DNA from: Lampris incognitus
Lineage: Eukaryota; Chordata; Actinopteri; Lampriformes; Lampridae
Direction of reading: 5' to 3'
NCBI RefSeq assembly: GCF_029633865.1
Contig: NC_079217.1
Location: 52,762,479-52,826,478, forward strand
Length of the DNA: 64,000 bases
Shown: positions 22,201 to 32,200 of the stretch, piece by piece
Layout of the letters: every line of letters starts with the position of its first letter
Numbering within the stretch: position 1 is the first letter of the stretch
Program-made: the position numbers and the translations under genes
Notes under the pieces: model-generated
The model's database searches: none
Seen by the model: only the letters and a program-made list of their open reading frames with translations
Told to the model about the DNA's origin: nothing

Positions 22201-22349
22201 AGGAAGGCCAAAGAGGAGGTTTATGGATGTGGTGAGGGAAGACATGCAGGTGGCTGGTGTGACAGAGGAAGACGCAGAAGACAGGAAGAAATGGAAACGG
22301 ATGATCCGCTGTGGCGACCCCTAACGGGAGCAGCCGAAAGTAGTAGTAG
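19213..22349 (+). mobile_element. Full-length RTE-clade LINE with perfect 18-bp target duplication
   Basis: Flanked by identical 'attatcattattttatca' at 19195-19212 and 22350-22367. About 118 bp of 5' untranslated region precede a single large ORF. The element ends 25 bp after the stop with a (TAG)n tail, typical of this family here. Other tails of the same family are at 40327, 41905, 46648 and 50716. Perfect flanks and an undamaged frame point to a young insertion. Confidence 0.92.
19331..22324 (+). CDS. RTE endonuclease/reverse transcriptase, intact (997 aa)
   Basis: Element-encoded enzyme that would nick target DNA and prime reverse transcription from it. Residues about 60-300 form an APE-type endonuclease: RVGTLNVGTM, ILCVQETRWKG, VIGADFNGHVG, TQVDYILCRR and the final QHRMV (usual SDHR is altered). 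A charged linker follows. Reverse transcriptase motifs run from about 530: NGKAVGPDDIPVEAW, NYRGIKLISHSMKIWERVI, QYGFMPRKSTTDVMFALR, VFVDLEKAYDRVPRE, GLHQGSALSPFLFA, then the catalytic FADD (a variant of YADD), and KYLGSTVQ. The C-terminal [10 protein letters not shown] and [16 protein letters not shown] complete it. Length fits a one-ORF RTE. The first methionine at 19331 is used; no upstream in-frame extension is evident. Confidence 0.93.
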   Translation: MRIINKTYIPDRSRPGLPTTATGTVNQQGVGGNYATVGRRRRRGGKHVQRQLERRKGRHVEVRVGTLNVGTMTGKGRELADMMERRKVGILCVQETRWKGSKARSIGGGFKLFYHGVNGRRNGVGVILKEEYVKSVLEVKRVSDRVMSMKLEIEGLLLNVISAYAPQVGCEMDEKEEFWNELDDMVERVPKEERVVIGADFNGHVGEGNRGDEEVMGKYGVKKRNVEGQMVVDFAKRMEMAVVNTYFKKREEHRVTYKSGGKCTQVDYILCRRHHLKGIGDCKVVTGESVARQHRMVVCRMTLETKKRKRVKTQPKIKWWKLKKEDCCVEFRQELRQALGGSEELPDGWKTTAEIVRETARKVLGVSSGQRKEDKETWWWNEEVQQIIQRKRLAKKKWDSQRDEESRQEYKEMQRKAKREVAKAKEKAYGELYDRLDTKEGEKDLYRLARQRDQAAKDVQQVRAIKDRDGNVLTSEESVLRRWKEYFEGLMNEENERERRLDDVGIVNQEVQRISKEEVRAAMKRMKNGKAVGPDDIPVEAWRCLGEMAVEFLTRLFNTILESERMPEEWRRSILVPIFKNKGDVQNCNNYRGIKLISHSMKIWERVIEARLRGEVTISEQQYGFMPRKSTTDVMFALRMLIEKYREGQKELHCVFVDLEKAYDRVPREEVWYCMRKSGVAEKYVGVVQDMYEGSVTMVRCAVGMTDGFKVEVGLHQGSALSPFLFAMVMDRLTDKIRQESPWTMMFADDIVICSESRVQVEESLERWRYALERRGMKVSRSKTEYLCVNEREDSGMVRMQGVEVTKTSEFKYLGSTVQSNGECSREVKKRVQTGWSGWRRVSGVICDRRVPARVKGKVYKMVVRPAMLYGLETLALTKRQEAELEVAELKMLRFSLGVTKKDRIRNDYIRGTAQVGRFGDKAREARLRWFGHVWRRDAEYIGRRMLNMELPGKRRRGRPKRRFMDVVREDMQVAGVTEEDAEDRKKWKRMIRCGDP

Positions 22350-22367
22350 ATTATCATTATTTTATCA

Positions 22368-22884
22368 GTAGCATTTTTCAACATATCAGCAATTCCTATG
22401 ACACTTCCACGCCAAATAAGTGTATGTCTATCCATCAGGAATAATTATTATGCCATAAAAAGAAATAACGCAAATGAAACCGTAGTATCGTCAAGCTACC
22501 TCTAGGAACTCCATCTCCCAGAATGCCATACCGGATTTGCGTTTACGCAAGTTAAACAGGGATTTTCGAGATCACCGGTCAGCGACAGATAGATGATGAG
22601 GTACAGTCAAGAGGTTTTTGGTTTAAAAAAAAAACATGTTTTATTAAATGACACATCGTTCTGCGGCGTTTGAACACAGGAAAGCGTTTGAGATATTTCA
22701 TACTTCCTTTCCCAAGATGTCGCCCTCTGGTGGACGTATTAAACCAAGAGTGCAGCAGCACTCAGTAGCCTATCATTTCCTCACACAAGCAACCTACCGG
22801 GCATTACGTGGTATTAACTGTAGCCTATTGAATACTTATCTATTACTTATTTCATTATTATGAATGTAAACTATTAATAAGACA
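22368..22884. other. Unassigned interior of the hAT-like element
   Basis: No transposase or repeat motif recognised apart from homopolymer A. Confidence 0.3.
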
Positions 22885-22998
22885 CGTTAGCCCCCAGCTA
22901 ACGAGTCTGACCCTTTAGCCGAGCGGTTAGTGATGTCACCTTGTGATGCAGTACAACCCGTATCGAATCCCGCACCGGGCAAGAAAATAACCGGTTAC
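22885..22998 (+). mobile_element. tRNA-derived SINE, family B (+)
   Basis: Near-identical to 6105-6215, including 'gttagcccccagctaac', A box 'tagccgagcggttagtga', 'gtatcgaatccc' and the 'aagaaaataaccggttac' end. Confidence 0.75.
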
Positions 22999-23445
22999 AT
23001 GAATAATATTTATTTAACTACCCTATGATTAATTAATTGACTATGTTGTTGTTGCGCTCTGTGCGTGCCCCGTCTGTATTCGCCAGTTGTAGTGGGGCAG
23101 CTTAGCTCCAATATCCATAAGGATTGTGCATTTTGTGATAATAGCACCAAACTTGGTACATATGTAGCTTAATATATTTAGAAGAAATCTGGATGTGGAG
23201 CCACTGGAAATTAACCCCGTAGTGGCCATGGCAGGCATGGACGTTATTAGATGGCTTTTAGCGGGGCTGTGGCCTCCCTGAATTTCATATCAGCCAGTAT
23301 GACAAGACAGAGGAGAATGTTACCTTTCCAGAGATACCAATATTATTGTTCTGGTCCAAACAGAACCAGAGATATGCCACTTTACATATCGGATGGCACC
23401 AGTGCATGTTGAAAAAACTAAGTTCCCAGTCACTTTTGAGATATT
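22999..23445. other. Unassigned sequence
   Basis: No gene or repeat recognised between the SINE and the minisatellite. Confidence 0.3.
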
Positions 23446-24040
23446 ATTCATCTATACACTATGTATAGACATCTATACCTAAACACTACTCCTCTATTCA
23501 TCTATACACTCTGTATAGACATCTATACCTAAACACTACTCCTCTATTCATCTATACACTCTGTATAGACATCTGTACCCAAACACTCCTCTATTCATCT
23601 ATACACTCTGTATAGACATCTGTACCTAAACACTCCTCTATTCATCTATACACTCTGTATAGACATCTGTACCCAAACACTCCTCTATTCATCTATACAC
23701 TCTGTATAGACATCTATACCTAAACACTCCTCTATTCATCTATACACTATGTATAGACATCTATACCTAAACACTCCTCTATTCATCTATACACTCTGTA
23801 TAGACATCTGTACCTAAACACTCCTCTATTCATCTATACACTCTGTATAGACATCTGTACCTAAACACTCCTCTATTCATCTATACACTCTGTATAGACA
23901 TCTGTACCTAAACACTCCTCTATTCATCTATACACTCTGTATAGACATCTGTACCTAAACACTCCTCTATTCATCTATACACTCTGTATAGACATCTGTA
24001 CCTAAACACTCCTCTATTCATCTATACACTATGTATAGAT
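23446..24040. repeat. 47-bp minisatellite, 13 units
   Basis: Thirteen copies start with 'ttcatctatacact'. The first two spacings are 50 bp and the remaining ten are exactly 47 bp. Each unit contains the short palindrome CTATAC-ACTCT-GTATAG. Variants (ctctg/ctatg; atctgtacc/atctatacc) are spread among units. Confidence 0.95.
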
Positions 24041-24166
24041 AGTAAGCTGCCCCACTATTGTCTGTTATATTGCATTTACTTTTCATGTCGGTGGGGTGTG
24101 TGTGTGTGGGGGGGGGCTAAAACGGAGGCGAGGCCTGGGGCCCATTAACGTCACGATCCGGCCCTG

Positions 24167-24392
24167 ACGTGAGGGTGTTATACACCTCCACCGCTTCTTC
24201 GCCGGCTACGTGAAGAGAAAGAGAAGACTGCACCTTAGCCGGCTCGCCAGCGCAGTCCGTGGCAACCAGATGCAGCTCAAACCTTTGACCTTTGCCCTCC
24301 AGTTTTCCCGACAAACGGCCACAAACCCGGCGCCGACGAACGAGACCAGTTTCGAACGTGCTGGACGATAATGGGGTGCCGAGTGACGTCAC
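24167..24392 (-). pseudogene. Gypsy gag N-terminal fragment, upstream half
   Basis: The minus-strand frame from 24392 reads GQRFELHLVATDCAGEPAKV then LHVAGEEAVEVYNT, the hallmark 'HVAGEEA.EVYNTF' of Ty3/gypsy gag proteins. It stops exactly at the terminus of the hAT-like element at 24166. The continuation is found on the far side at 19086. The N-terminal ~30 residues look rearranged. Confidence 0.7.
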
Positions 24393-25229
24393 TGCCTATA
24401 AAATAAGCACATTTTATTTTAACTTTGAGAGGACTGAATGTCTCACACTTATTCAGCTAAACTCAAAAGGGCAGGTCGCTCACCCGCTACCCCCCCCCAA
24501 AAAGGGGGGGGGTTGAACAAGACACGGCAGACACAACGTCGTGGCTGTGCTCAAGCTAGCTACCCAGGAGCAAGGCTCGCCGACTGGAGAATCTATTGAG
24601 GAACTCGAATCTTCAGTCGACTTCCTCTCTGCCGACATGCCAGATATATCAGGTACGATACAACACAGGGTGGACGGAGTCAGCAGGGCCGGAGAAAAGA
24701 GCCAGTTCTTGGAAAACAAAGCTTTGGAGTTGGGGCGCTAAAAAGGAGGCGGGATCTGCGCCCACGTGGTCTCCCTGAAGAAGACGAAGAAGAAGAAGAA
24801 GAAGGGGGAGGGGCGGCGGGATGAAGGTGATCGACATATACCAAAACGTGGCTGCAGGCTGGAAAGAGACGTTTCCGGTAGTAACCGATTCGGTTCACAG
24901 GCTTGACACCCAGCCAAAGCACAAGCCCGCGATGTCGTCCTTCACTTTCCTATGGCGCATTTTCGCGACGTGGTCTGGAAGATGTGCAAACACTCTGCAG
25001 TACCCGAAGCAAAGAAATCTCCGCTTCGAGGAGGATCGCGAAAAACCGAACCGACTGTGGCCAGTGATCAAGCCCGCCAGGAGAAGAAGATCGCCTACCT
25101 TGTCGGAGGCAGCGCCGTTGTGGGTAACGAGGAGGTGCGCGGACTGATCAGGCGCTCGCATGCGGTCTCAGCGAGGAGGGCAAGTTCTACTTTCTGCACA
25201 CGAGCAGCTTTCAGGGTACAGTGACATGT
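24393..25229. other. GC-rich segment with short open frames
   Basis: Plus-strand frames 24541-24741 and 24821-25147 are open but show no domain, and no consistent splice sites connect them. A poly-C/poly-G inverted pair is at 24491-24513 and a (GAA)n tract at 24780-24803. It could be 5' untranslated or LTR sequence of the gypsy relic, or an unknown first exon. Confidence 0.3.
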
Positions 25230-26350
25230 GTTTTGTTTAATGAGCCGCCAGATAAATTAGCCAAGGGCCACACACCTCTTCAGAAGTCATGCACCGCCCC
25301 TGGCATCGGCAGCGGGCGAACGGGGTAACGCGAAGCAACCGCATTTTTACTGCCAACAGTGGCGGAACACCACGTGTGTGGCAGTTTGGGGCCCGCACGC
25401 GCGGACCGCTCCATCTCGCCGCTATCGTATCGAAGCTCTCGCGCACAGTCTACGGCAGTGGTTCTGGACCCCTAGTGGTCCGTGGTGTAATTGCAAGGGG
25501 TCCGTGAAAATAAAATATCTTTAAAAAAAAGATCCTATGACATTTATAGAAATAGGATTATTTTACTCAAATGTGACTGAGACCTTTATCTACCTAAACT
25601 ATAAAGGGTAACAGGACTTTTTTCTCTAATTACATCTGTTTCACAAGTGTAATTTATCGTAGTTTAATAAGAGATCTCGCTCCCGTTTGCATTGTTAAAA
25701 GTTACTGCATAAAAATTCTGTTGTTACATATATCTGAAAGTTACTGAATACATATTCTGTTTTGTTACATATATCTGAAAGTTACTGAATACATATTCTG
25801 TTTTGTTACATATATCTGAAAGTCACTGCATAAGAATTCTGTTTTGTTAACTATATCTAAGTTACAACTGAAAGCTCTTATTTTTGCCCCAAAGAGTGAA
25901 TAAATGCTATAATGCAATTTAAAATGCAGTTTCTACTGTTTCTATCACATTGCAACCCCCCTCCCCCAAGATCAGGTGGAGGGGTCCTCAGGGTAGATCA
26001 AAAATACGCAGGGGGTCCAGGACCCCAAAAAGGTTGAGAACCACTGGTCTACGGTATGTTCAAAAATATGTAAATTGTGCCCGCTCGTATTTACGGACAT
26101 GCGTACTGCTCGCTTGCTGGTCGACCATCGAGCCCGAGGATGACGTCCCTCCTCGTTCACGGTGTGTTCTTTGATGACTGGAGAGTCCAGTTCCGGATCC
26201 GCAAGTTTTATTGTATGTTGGGCATATGAAGTATGAGGTAAGTGGGGTTGTGTGGCATGGTTGTGTGTCTCTTTGGTCTTTTGTTTTGTCCCCCCCCCCC
26301 ACATTCCTCTCCCTTTCCAGCTGTTCTATACCTCTGTGGCAGATCAACTG
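25230..26350 (-). mobile_element. LINE 3'-end copy (same family as 33045-36785), split by a MITE
   Basis: Sequence on both sides of the MITE (25230-25455 and 26047-26350) aligns with 33050-33600: 'cagataaattagc', 'gggcccgcac', 'tcgagcccgaggatgac', 'ggtgtgttctttgatgactg', 'ccagctgttctatacctctg'. Only the 3' part is present, so it is 5'-truncated at about 26350. Confidence 0.75.
25456..26046. mobile_element. hAT-type nonautonomous element (591 bp) with 8-bp duplication
   Basis: Termini CAGTGGTTCT and AGAACCACTG are inverted repeats. Identical octamers gtctacgg lie at 25448-25455 and 26047-26054. A second copy is at 34543-35107. The matching LINE copy at about 33295 has the site unoccupied. Confidence 0.92.
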
Positions 26351-26431
26351 ACCACCTGAGAGGGATCAGCTGCAGGGCAAGTTCAACTCTTCACTGTGCA
26401 CATCCATCACGTTCACAGCCGGAAATGCACT

Positions 26432-26712
26432 CCAATTAAACGTTATGAAAGTAATCAGATTAAACGTAACGAAAGTAATCCAATTAAACGTAATGGAGGT
26501 AATCCGATTAAACGTAACAAAAGTAATCCGATTAAACGTAGCGAAAGTACTCCAATTAAACGTAATGAAAGTAATCGTAGCGAAAGTAATCCGATTAAAC
26601 GTACCGGAAGCACTCCGATTAAACGTAACGAAAGTAATCCGATTAAACGCAACGAAAGTAATCCGATTAAACGTAACGAAAGTAATTACATTAAACGTAA
26701 TGAAAGTAATCT
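26432..26712. repeat. 24-bp tandem repeat, ~11 units
   Basis: Units of 'attaaacgtaacgaaagtaa' plus tccg, with one shortened unit near 26570. Because 24 is divisible by three, two forward frames and one reverse frame stay open and encode eight-residue repeats (such as SNPIKRNE). There is no promoter, splice or domain evidence of a gene. Confidence 0.93.
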
Positions 26713-29115
26713 TGAATTATTTTTGTTTCTTTTAAACCTCAAAAACAGCCAATAGCCTTTTCAATAGCTGATGCATAGTTTTGAAGCAGTAGGCGAGGAC
26801 ATGGTGCCGATTCACACGAGCCGACATCAGAATTCTGACTCTGGACTAGATGCAGGGAGGCAGAGTTAGCCAGGAAATATGAGAGGTCTGAGGGAATATG
26901 TAAAGACTGTGGTGATGCTCCATGGCTGCTCCTCGTGTTGTCATATATTAGAACAAATATCTTCATAGATGTCACTTGGTTTTAACTTTGTGTATCATTC
27001 ATATGAAACAAATGTCTGAGCTCGTTTTTAAAGTCTTTAATGCATTAACTGGGAAAAAAATAAAACAATATTAAATCTTTTGGTGCTAGCCTAAGAAAAT
27101 ACAAACATATTCAGGTAGTATAACATTTTGCGTAACAATCAAGAACAAAATGCCAAGAGCACACTGCAAAAAGCTCAAATTAAAATGTCTGGTTGGAAAT
27201 TAATTACAGCGTTGCAATTAGTCCCTTTACAAACCCAAGAGGGGCAAACCTTTCCCCTCACCTGTATGTGTATGCGCGTGCACACACACACCCCGACACA
27301 CATACACACGCACTCACACACACACACACACGCTCTCGTCCAAAGAGCAAGACACATTTAAAACACAAATAAATAATCACAATAAAAGTCTTGGATCATT
27401 TTATCTGTGATGGGACATGGATTGTTAACGCTCTCCCACACTGCTACAATAGTTAGTTTCTGATTAATATGAGATGTCAATCATACATTCTGCAGCTAAA
27501 CACTGTTTAAAAAGCTTTGTTTAAAAAGCAAACCAACTCTGGTGTTAAGTGTCCTTGCAGTTCATAAAAACCTTTGTAATCAGCACAAAACATTTAACAA
27601 TTCTAAGCAATAAAAGCAACGATGTGGTGCATCATTCACTCCATCTCCCCTTTTTTTGACTGACTCACAAAATTCTGTACAAAGGCCTCAACACACGCCG
27701 TCTACGCCCCGACATCGCCCCCACCCAATCCTCTGCCAAATGCCTCTGTTAATATTAAATAAGTTCCCGGGTATTAAACGAGAGGGTTGAACAACAAAAG
27801 TAGTTTTTGTTGTATAACATGGCAAAAGGAGGCATGTTACTCTCCTGAGAGGGCTCGCTCCCCAGTGATATGCCCCCGTCCCACCCTGTGCTCCCTGCTT
27901 GCTTTTGTGTCCTCATCCAGCAGAGGAGAGCATCGGCCCTCACACCTTGAAAAGGTCATTCATTAATTGGCCTTAACTGTAGAAACCAACCCAAGCCATT
28001 TGACTTTTCTATGTAATTTATAGGATGGAAACCAGATTCACTCGTAAGCTCTGAGGGATTCAATTTTGACTTCAGTTTAATATTTTCGTCAAGTTGTCAT
28101 GATAAAGCATGATAAACAGGGTAGCGTGGCAGACTCCTGTATCATCAATTGTAATTACAGGGCCATTAAATATAACAACTTCCAAAATTACAAAGACAGC
28201 TTGACTACAAAAGTAGTACACAATACCCTAGTTTTGATGCCAAGTTTTCAGTCTTCTGTTGTGCTTGGGGAAAGAATGAGTTGTGAATAGTGTTAATTAC
28301 AGGACAACAGAAACATGGCACGACACACACACACAGTAAGAATTTATCACTCAGGTGAATACTTTTTCATGCTAGGTGGGCAAAACACGGCACCGCCATT
28401 TCATTTACCCATTTTAGGCTTGTTGTGTTTCATATTGATACTATCCACTCTTCATTTTTCCTTTTCCTTGTATTCCTAATTAAATCCAACTATATTAAGT
28501 AAATATTTGAATGGCCATGTCAGTCTGGTACCTAAAGTCTTTGGCACCAGCTGCATTCTTGGCGAGTGTACATTCTTCCACTGCTAGGCCCCGTTTGCCT
28601 GGCTTATATGACTTCACACACCAGAGAAGCCTCGCCTTAGGCAAACCTAAGCAAGTCTTACTCATTCCCCCAAAAAGAAAAAAAAAACACCAAAAAAAAC
28701 TAATAAACAACAAACTTCTGATGAACCTTTACTTGATAGACATCTTTGAAATTCTTAAATAGGCAGATCATAAAAGTAGATGAGCGAGGACTTTTTCAGG
28801 TGGAAGGAATGCTGTGATTAAGTCTTTACGTGGAGAGGAGGTTTTACTGAAAATGTCTGATCACACCCTAACCATTTCCCCATTGCCCACTTGCCAGTGA
28901 GGGTTAGCATTGACCCAGCAGGAAGCACAATATAGGGTTAGCCATAGGGTGCAATTTGCAGTACTGTTGCAATTGTCTCAGTCTTTGAGGCTGCTAGAGG
29001 CATAGCTAAGGGGAACAGCGACCAAGATGCTAGTGCACAGGGTGAGCTGGGGAGGCAAATGGGCAGAGGCGACAGAGGGATGGGAGGGGATAATATAATG
29101 TCAAGAGGGACAGAA
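26713..29115. other. Downstream flank of lamtor1, probably including its 3' UTR
   Basis: AT-rich, no transposon termini recognised. A short CA/CACACT microsatellite is at 27280-27332. Part of the sequence just left of 29116 should be lamtor1 3' untranslated region (minus strand). I did not fix a polyadenylation site. Confidence 0.4.
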
Positions 29116-29208
29116 TCAGGGAATGGCAAACTGAACTACAAGCTCTTCCTTTGCATCCACCTTGATCTGAGAGATTGCACTGTAGGCATAAGCTGCTATC
29201 TTGGATAC
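29116..29208 (-). CDS. lamtor1: lamtor1 exon 5 (last coding, with stop)
   Basis: 93 bp, phase 0, encodes [20 protein letters not shown] and [10 protein letters not shown] then TGA. Acceptor ttccttgcag on the minus strand. Confidence 0.96.
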   Translation of the reverse strand, partial: VSKIAAYAYSAISQIKVDAKEELVVQFAIP

Positions 29209-32200
29209 CTGCAAGGAAAAAAGGAATTTGATAAGAGTTCATCTTCGTAAATACACATTTGAGCAAATGCAAATTGGCTACAGAGTAATATTCAAAGAAT
29301 TATATATATGTAAATTCTTTGAGACAGTACAAGCCTGTTTCATGCCATAAGCAATCAGCATGAATTCATTACGGCATGAAACAGGCTTGTACTGTCTCAA
29401 AGAATTTACTTGATGCACTGGATTATTTTGCTGCTTATTTGTTCAGCACTTTCCCTACCATTGAGTGGTTCTTTTAACAAAGTTATATATATATATTTAT
29501 TTTATTTATTTTATTTTTTTACATTTTTTTTGTGGGGAAAAAAAAAAATCCAAACCCATACAGCTATTATTTAGTTATATATCTGCACATATACACACTA
29601 TAGCCACTTTCACACTGAAGTCCTTGCATTTTCCAAGGTTTCAAAGCCTGAGATTGTTGATAAACCCCTCCTCCTCCACACCATCAAGTAAAGTCCAGCT
29701 TTCAAATACACGTTTTGCTGGGTGTAAAAAAACTGACAATATTTTATTGGCAGTATTTTTACAAACGCTTTGCACCACTGTAATTATATCAGCTATACGT
29801 CGCAGGTAGAGTTTATTGTAATGGGATGGGCCATTTGGCTGCTACCACGCCAAACCACTGCCATTCAAAATGTAGATATATGAATTTTAATTGGCTGTGA
29901 GTTGAACATAACGTTTCAAACACAACACCTGATTCTGTGATGGACTCTTTCAAACCAACACAATTCCAGTTAAGTGTTGTGCCAATACCAAGCAAGATGG
30001 CTGTGCAATACCCAGGACCATTTTCTGAGGTTTTTACTCCTGATCAGAGTAAAAACCCATGACTTTACCAATGATGTGAAAAGGGCATAAGAGAACTACT
30101 GCCAGAAGCAAGCATGACGAGCAAAAAAGCCAGAGCCCATTGCACTCCAAACCTTAATCTTCTGTACAATAATAACTGCTTGTGCATGTTTACCTGCTTG
30201 ACATCTGAGAATGGTACCAGATCACTAGCCAGCACTTGGTGGGGTTGGCTTGTGAGGGATGGGAGATGGTGTGCCTTCCTCTGGGGTAGACTGTTGCTTA
30301 GCACAGCCAGCTTTGTACTGAAACATAAACATCATCTTGTTAAGGACTTAAATACTTACATCTTAAAAAAAAAAAAGAGAAAAGGAACAGTTTAACAAGC
30401 ACACCTAGGGGTAAAAAAAATCCAAGTAATGGTAAAATGTAAATAACCTGTCATTTGATTTTCTACATGAATGCAAGATATTGAATAATTAACAGCAAAT
30501 GGCATCCGGATAGCATAGCGGTCTATTCTGTTGCCTACCAACACGGGGATTGCCAATTCGAATCCCCATGTTACCCCCGGCGTGGTCGGGCGTCTTTACA
30601 GACACATTCGACCCAGTGCATAACTGTAGTCCACTGACTTCCGGTTTCTACTGCAGCGGTCATACCAGTTTCCTGTTTGTTGGCGCGTGCTATTGACAAT
30701 GGCATATTTTTCGCGATGCCTGCAAGATTTACCATGGATAAATGTCAACGACACGCACAGAATTGTCAACAAACTTTCAACTGCACCTCCCAGCAAACGG
30801 GTGAAACATTTCAAGTTGTACATATCAAGTTACGGCCACAATTATGAGGATGAGTATCCTCATTCTTGTTGTAGAACACTTCTTTTTTCTGCCAGGCTCC
30901 CCAGAGCACCTCCTCTTTCGTCCCATAACTCCCAAACTTGACCAATATATATCGGGGCTTTGCCTGCAGGCTGTTGGGCTTCAGTTCTAATGCCCGGTGT
31001 ACCTGCTCAATTCTGAGCTCTCTGTCATGGGGAAAGTCCAGCGTGCTTTTAAACAAGTTATCCATAAAGCTAACCATATCCGTGCCTTCTTCATCTTCGG
31101 GTATTCCATAAATCCTTAAATTATCTCTCCACGCTCGACCCTCCTGGTCTATCTGCCTGGCTTCCAGGTTAGCCTGGCGCTATGTTAGCCGCTTGATTAG
31201 CGTTGTTGTTGCTTGAAGCATGGACTTCGTTTCATCAATTCTCTCCTCTGCCTCGTCCAGTCCATCATTTGTTCTCTTTAGTTCATGTTTAATGTTGGAG
31301 AGCTGTACCTTGTTGTCTCTTCTGAACTCCTGGAGTTCATTGAGAATACATCGCAGGCTAACTTCGGAGCCATCTTCGCCACGTGGATATGAGCTCGGAG
31401 AGCTACTTCGGCTGCCTCGCCTCACTTCAGGGTCATTTTCTATCTCGTTCATCGTTGTCCTACTTCTAGTAGTAACTACTTTCTCCATTGTTCGACAAAA
31501 ATGTCATTAGGGTTAACAGGACGTCGGGGAGCTCAAAAATTAGGCTGTCATCCTCTCGGTGGCGGAACCAGAAACTCCTCTTTATGCAGTTTTTTAACTG
31601 TCAGTCATGTCTTACCTAAATTGGAGTGGTTTTACTAACTTACATATACTCACAAAGTGTGTACTGTGCAGCTGTATTCAATACCAAAATTACACGGGTT
31701 GGAGGCACACACATACACACAAAAAAAAAGTGATCGGGATGTCCCTAGTTAAAATAACTCCTTTTGAAAAAGGAGTTTATTCTTCTCTGCAATACATTTA
31801 CTGCTATACCCACATCACATCAGTCAGCACAGACCTTGCATCCTGCAAACTAAGAATGTTATTGCACAGCTAAGCGAAGTCTAAAGGTCCAGGTGTAAAA
31901 TGGGTGATAGCCTTTAAGCTATTTACACTTCAGAAAACCAGTTACACTTCCTAGAGTGGACATACGTACAAAAAAAAAAAAAAAAAAGAAGAATTTCTGC
32001 AGTTCTTTACATACAACAAATTTTTGTCTGCCAGTCAGCCCGAAACCTAAGATCATACAAATACATCATGACAGATAAACAGACATGCACACAGAAACAT
32101 ATTCACATACAGGAGATGTGCCCCAGATAAAAGAATAACACAATATCAAAATGAGTGTGCGGAGTGTTGTATCTGCAAAAAGATCTAGGTTTTGTGTGTG

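Larger units (their letters stand above)
19087..24166. mobile_element. hAT-like DNA element (5.08 kb with nested insertions)
   Basis: Left terminus CAGGGCCGGAGCTCCGC at 19087; right terminus reads CAGGGCCGGATCGTGACG inwards from 24166. Flanking octamers aggtgaag (19079-19086) and acgtgagg (24167-24174) agree at 6 of 8 positions, as expected for an aged 8-bp target duplication. The gypsy gag frame continues across the joined flanks, independent support for an insertion here. No transposase frame found inside, so it is nonautonomous. About 3.15 kb of its length is an RTE that landed later. Confidence 0.6.

Noticed and set aside
23446-24040. CRISPR-like repeat-spacer array
   Set aside because: Units are contiguous 47-bp repeats with no unique spacers, and the sequence is a vertebrate genome.
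26396-26755. A repetitive-protein gene encoding SNPIKRNE repeats
   Set aside because: Openness follows from a 24-bp period; no start context, splice site or conserved domain.
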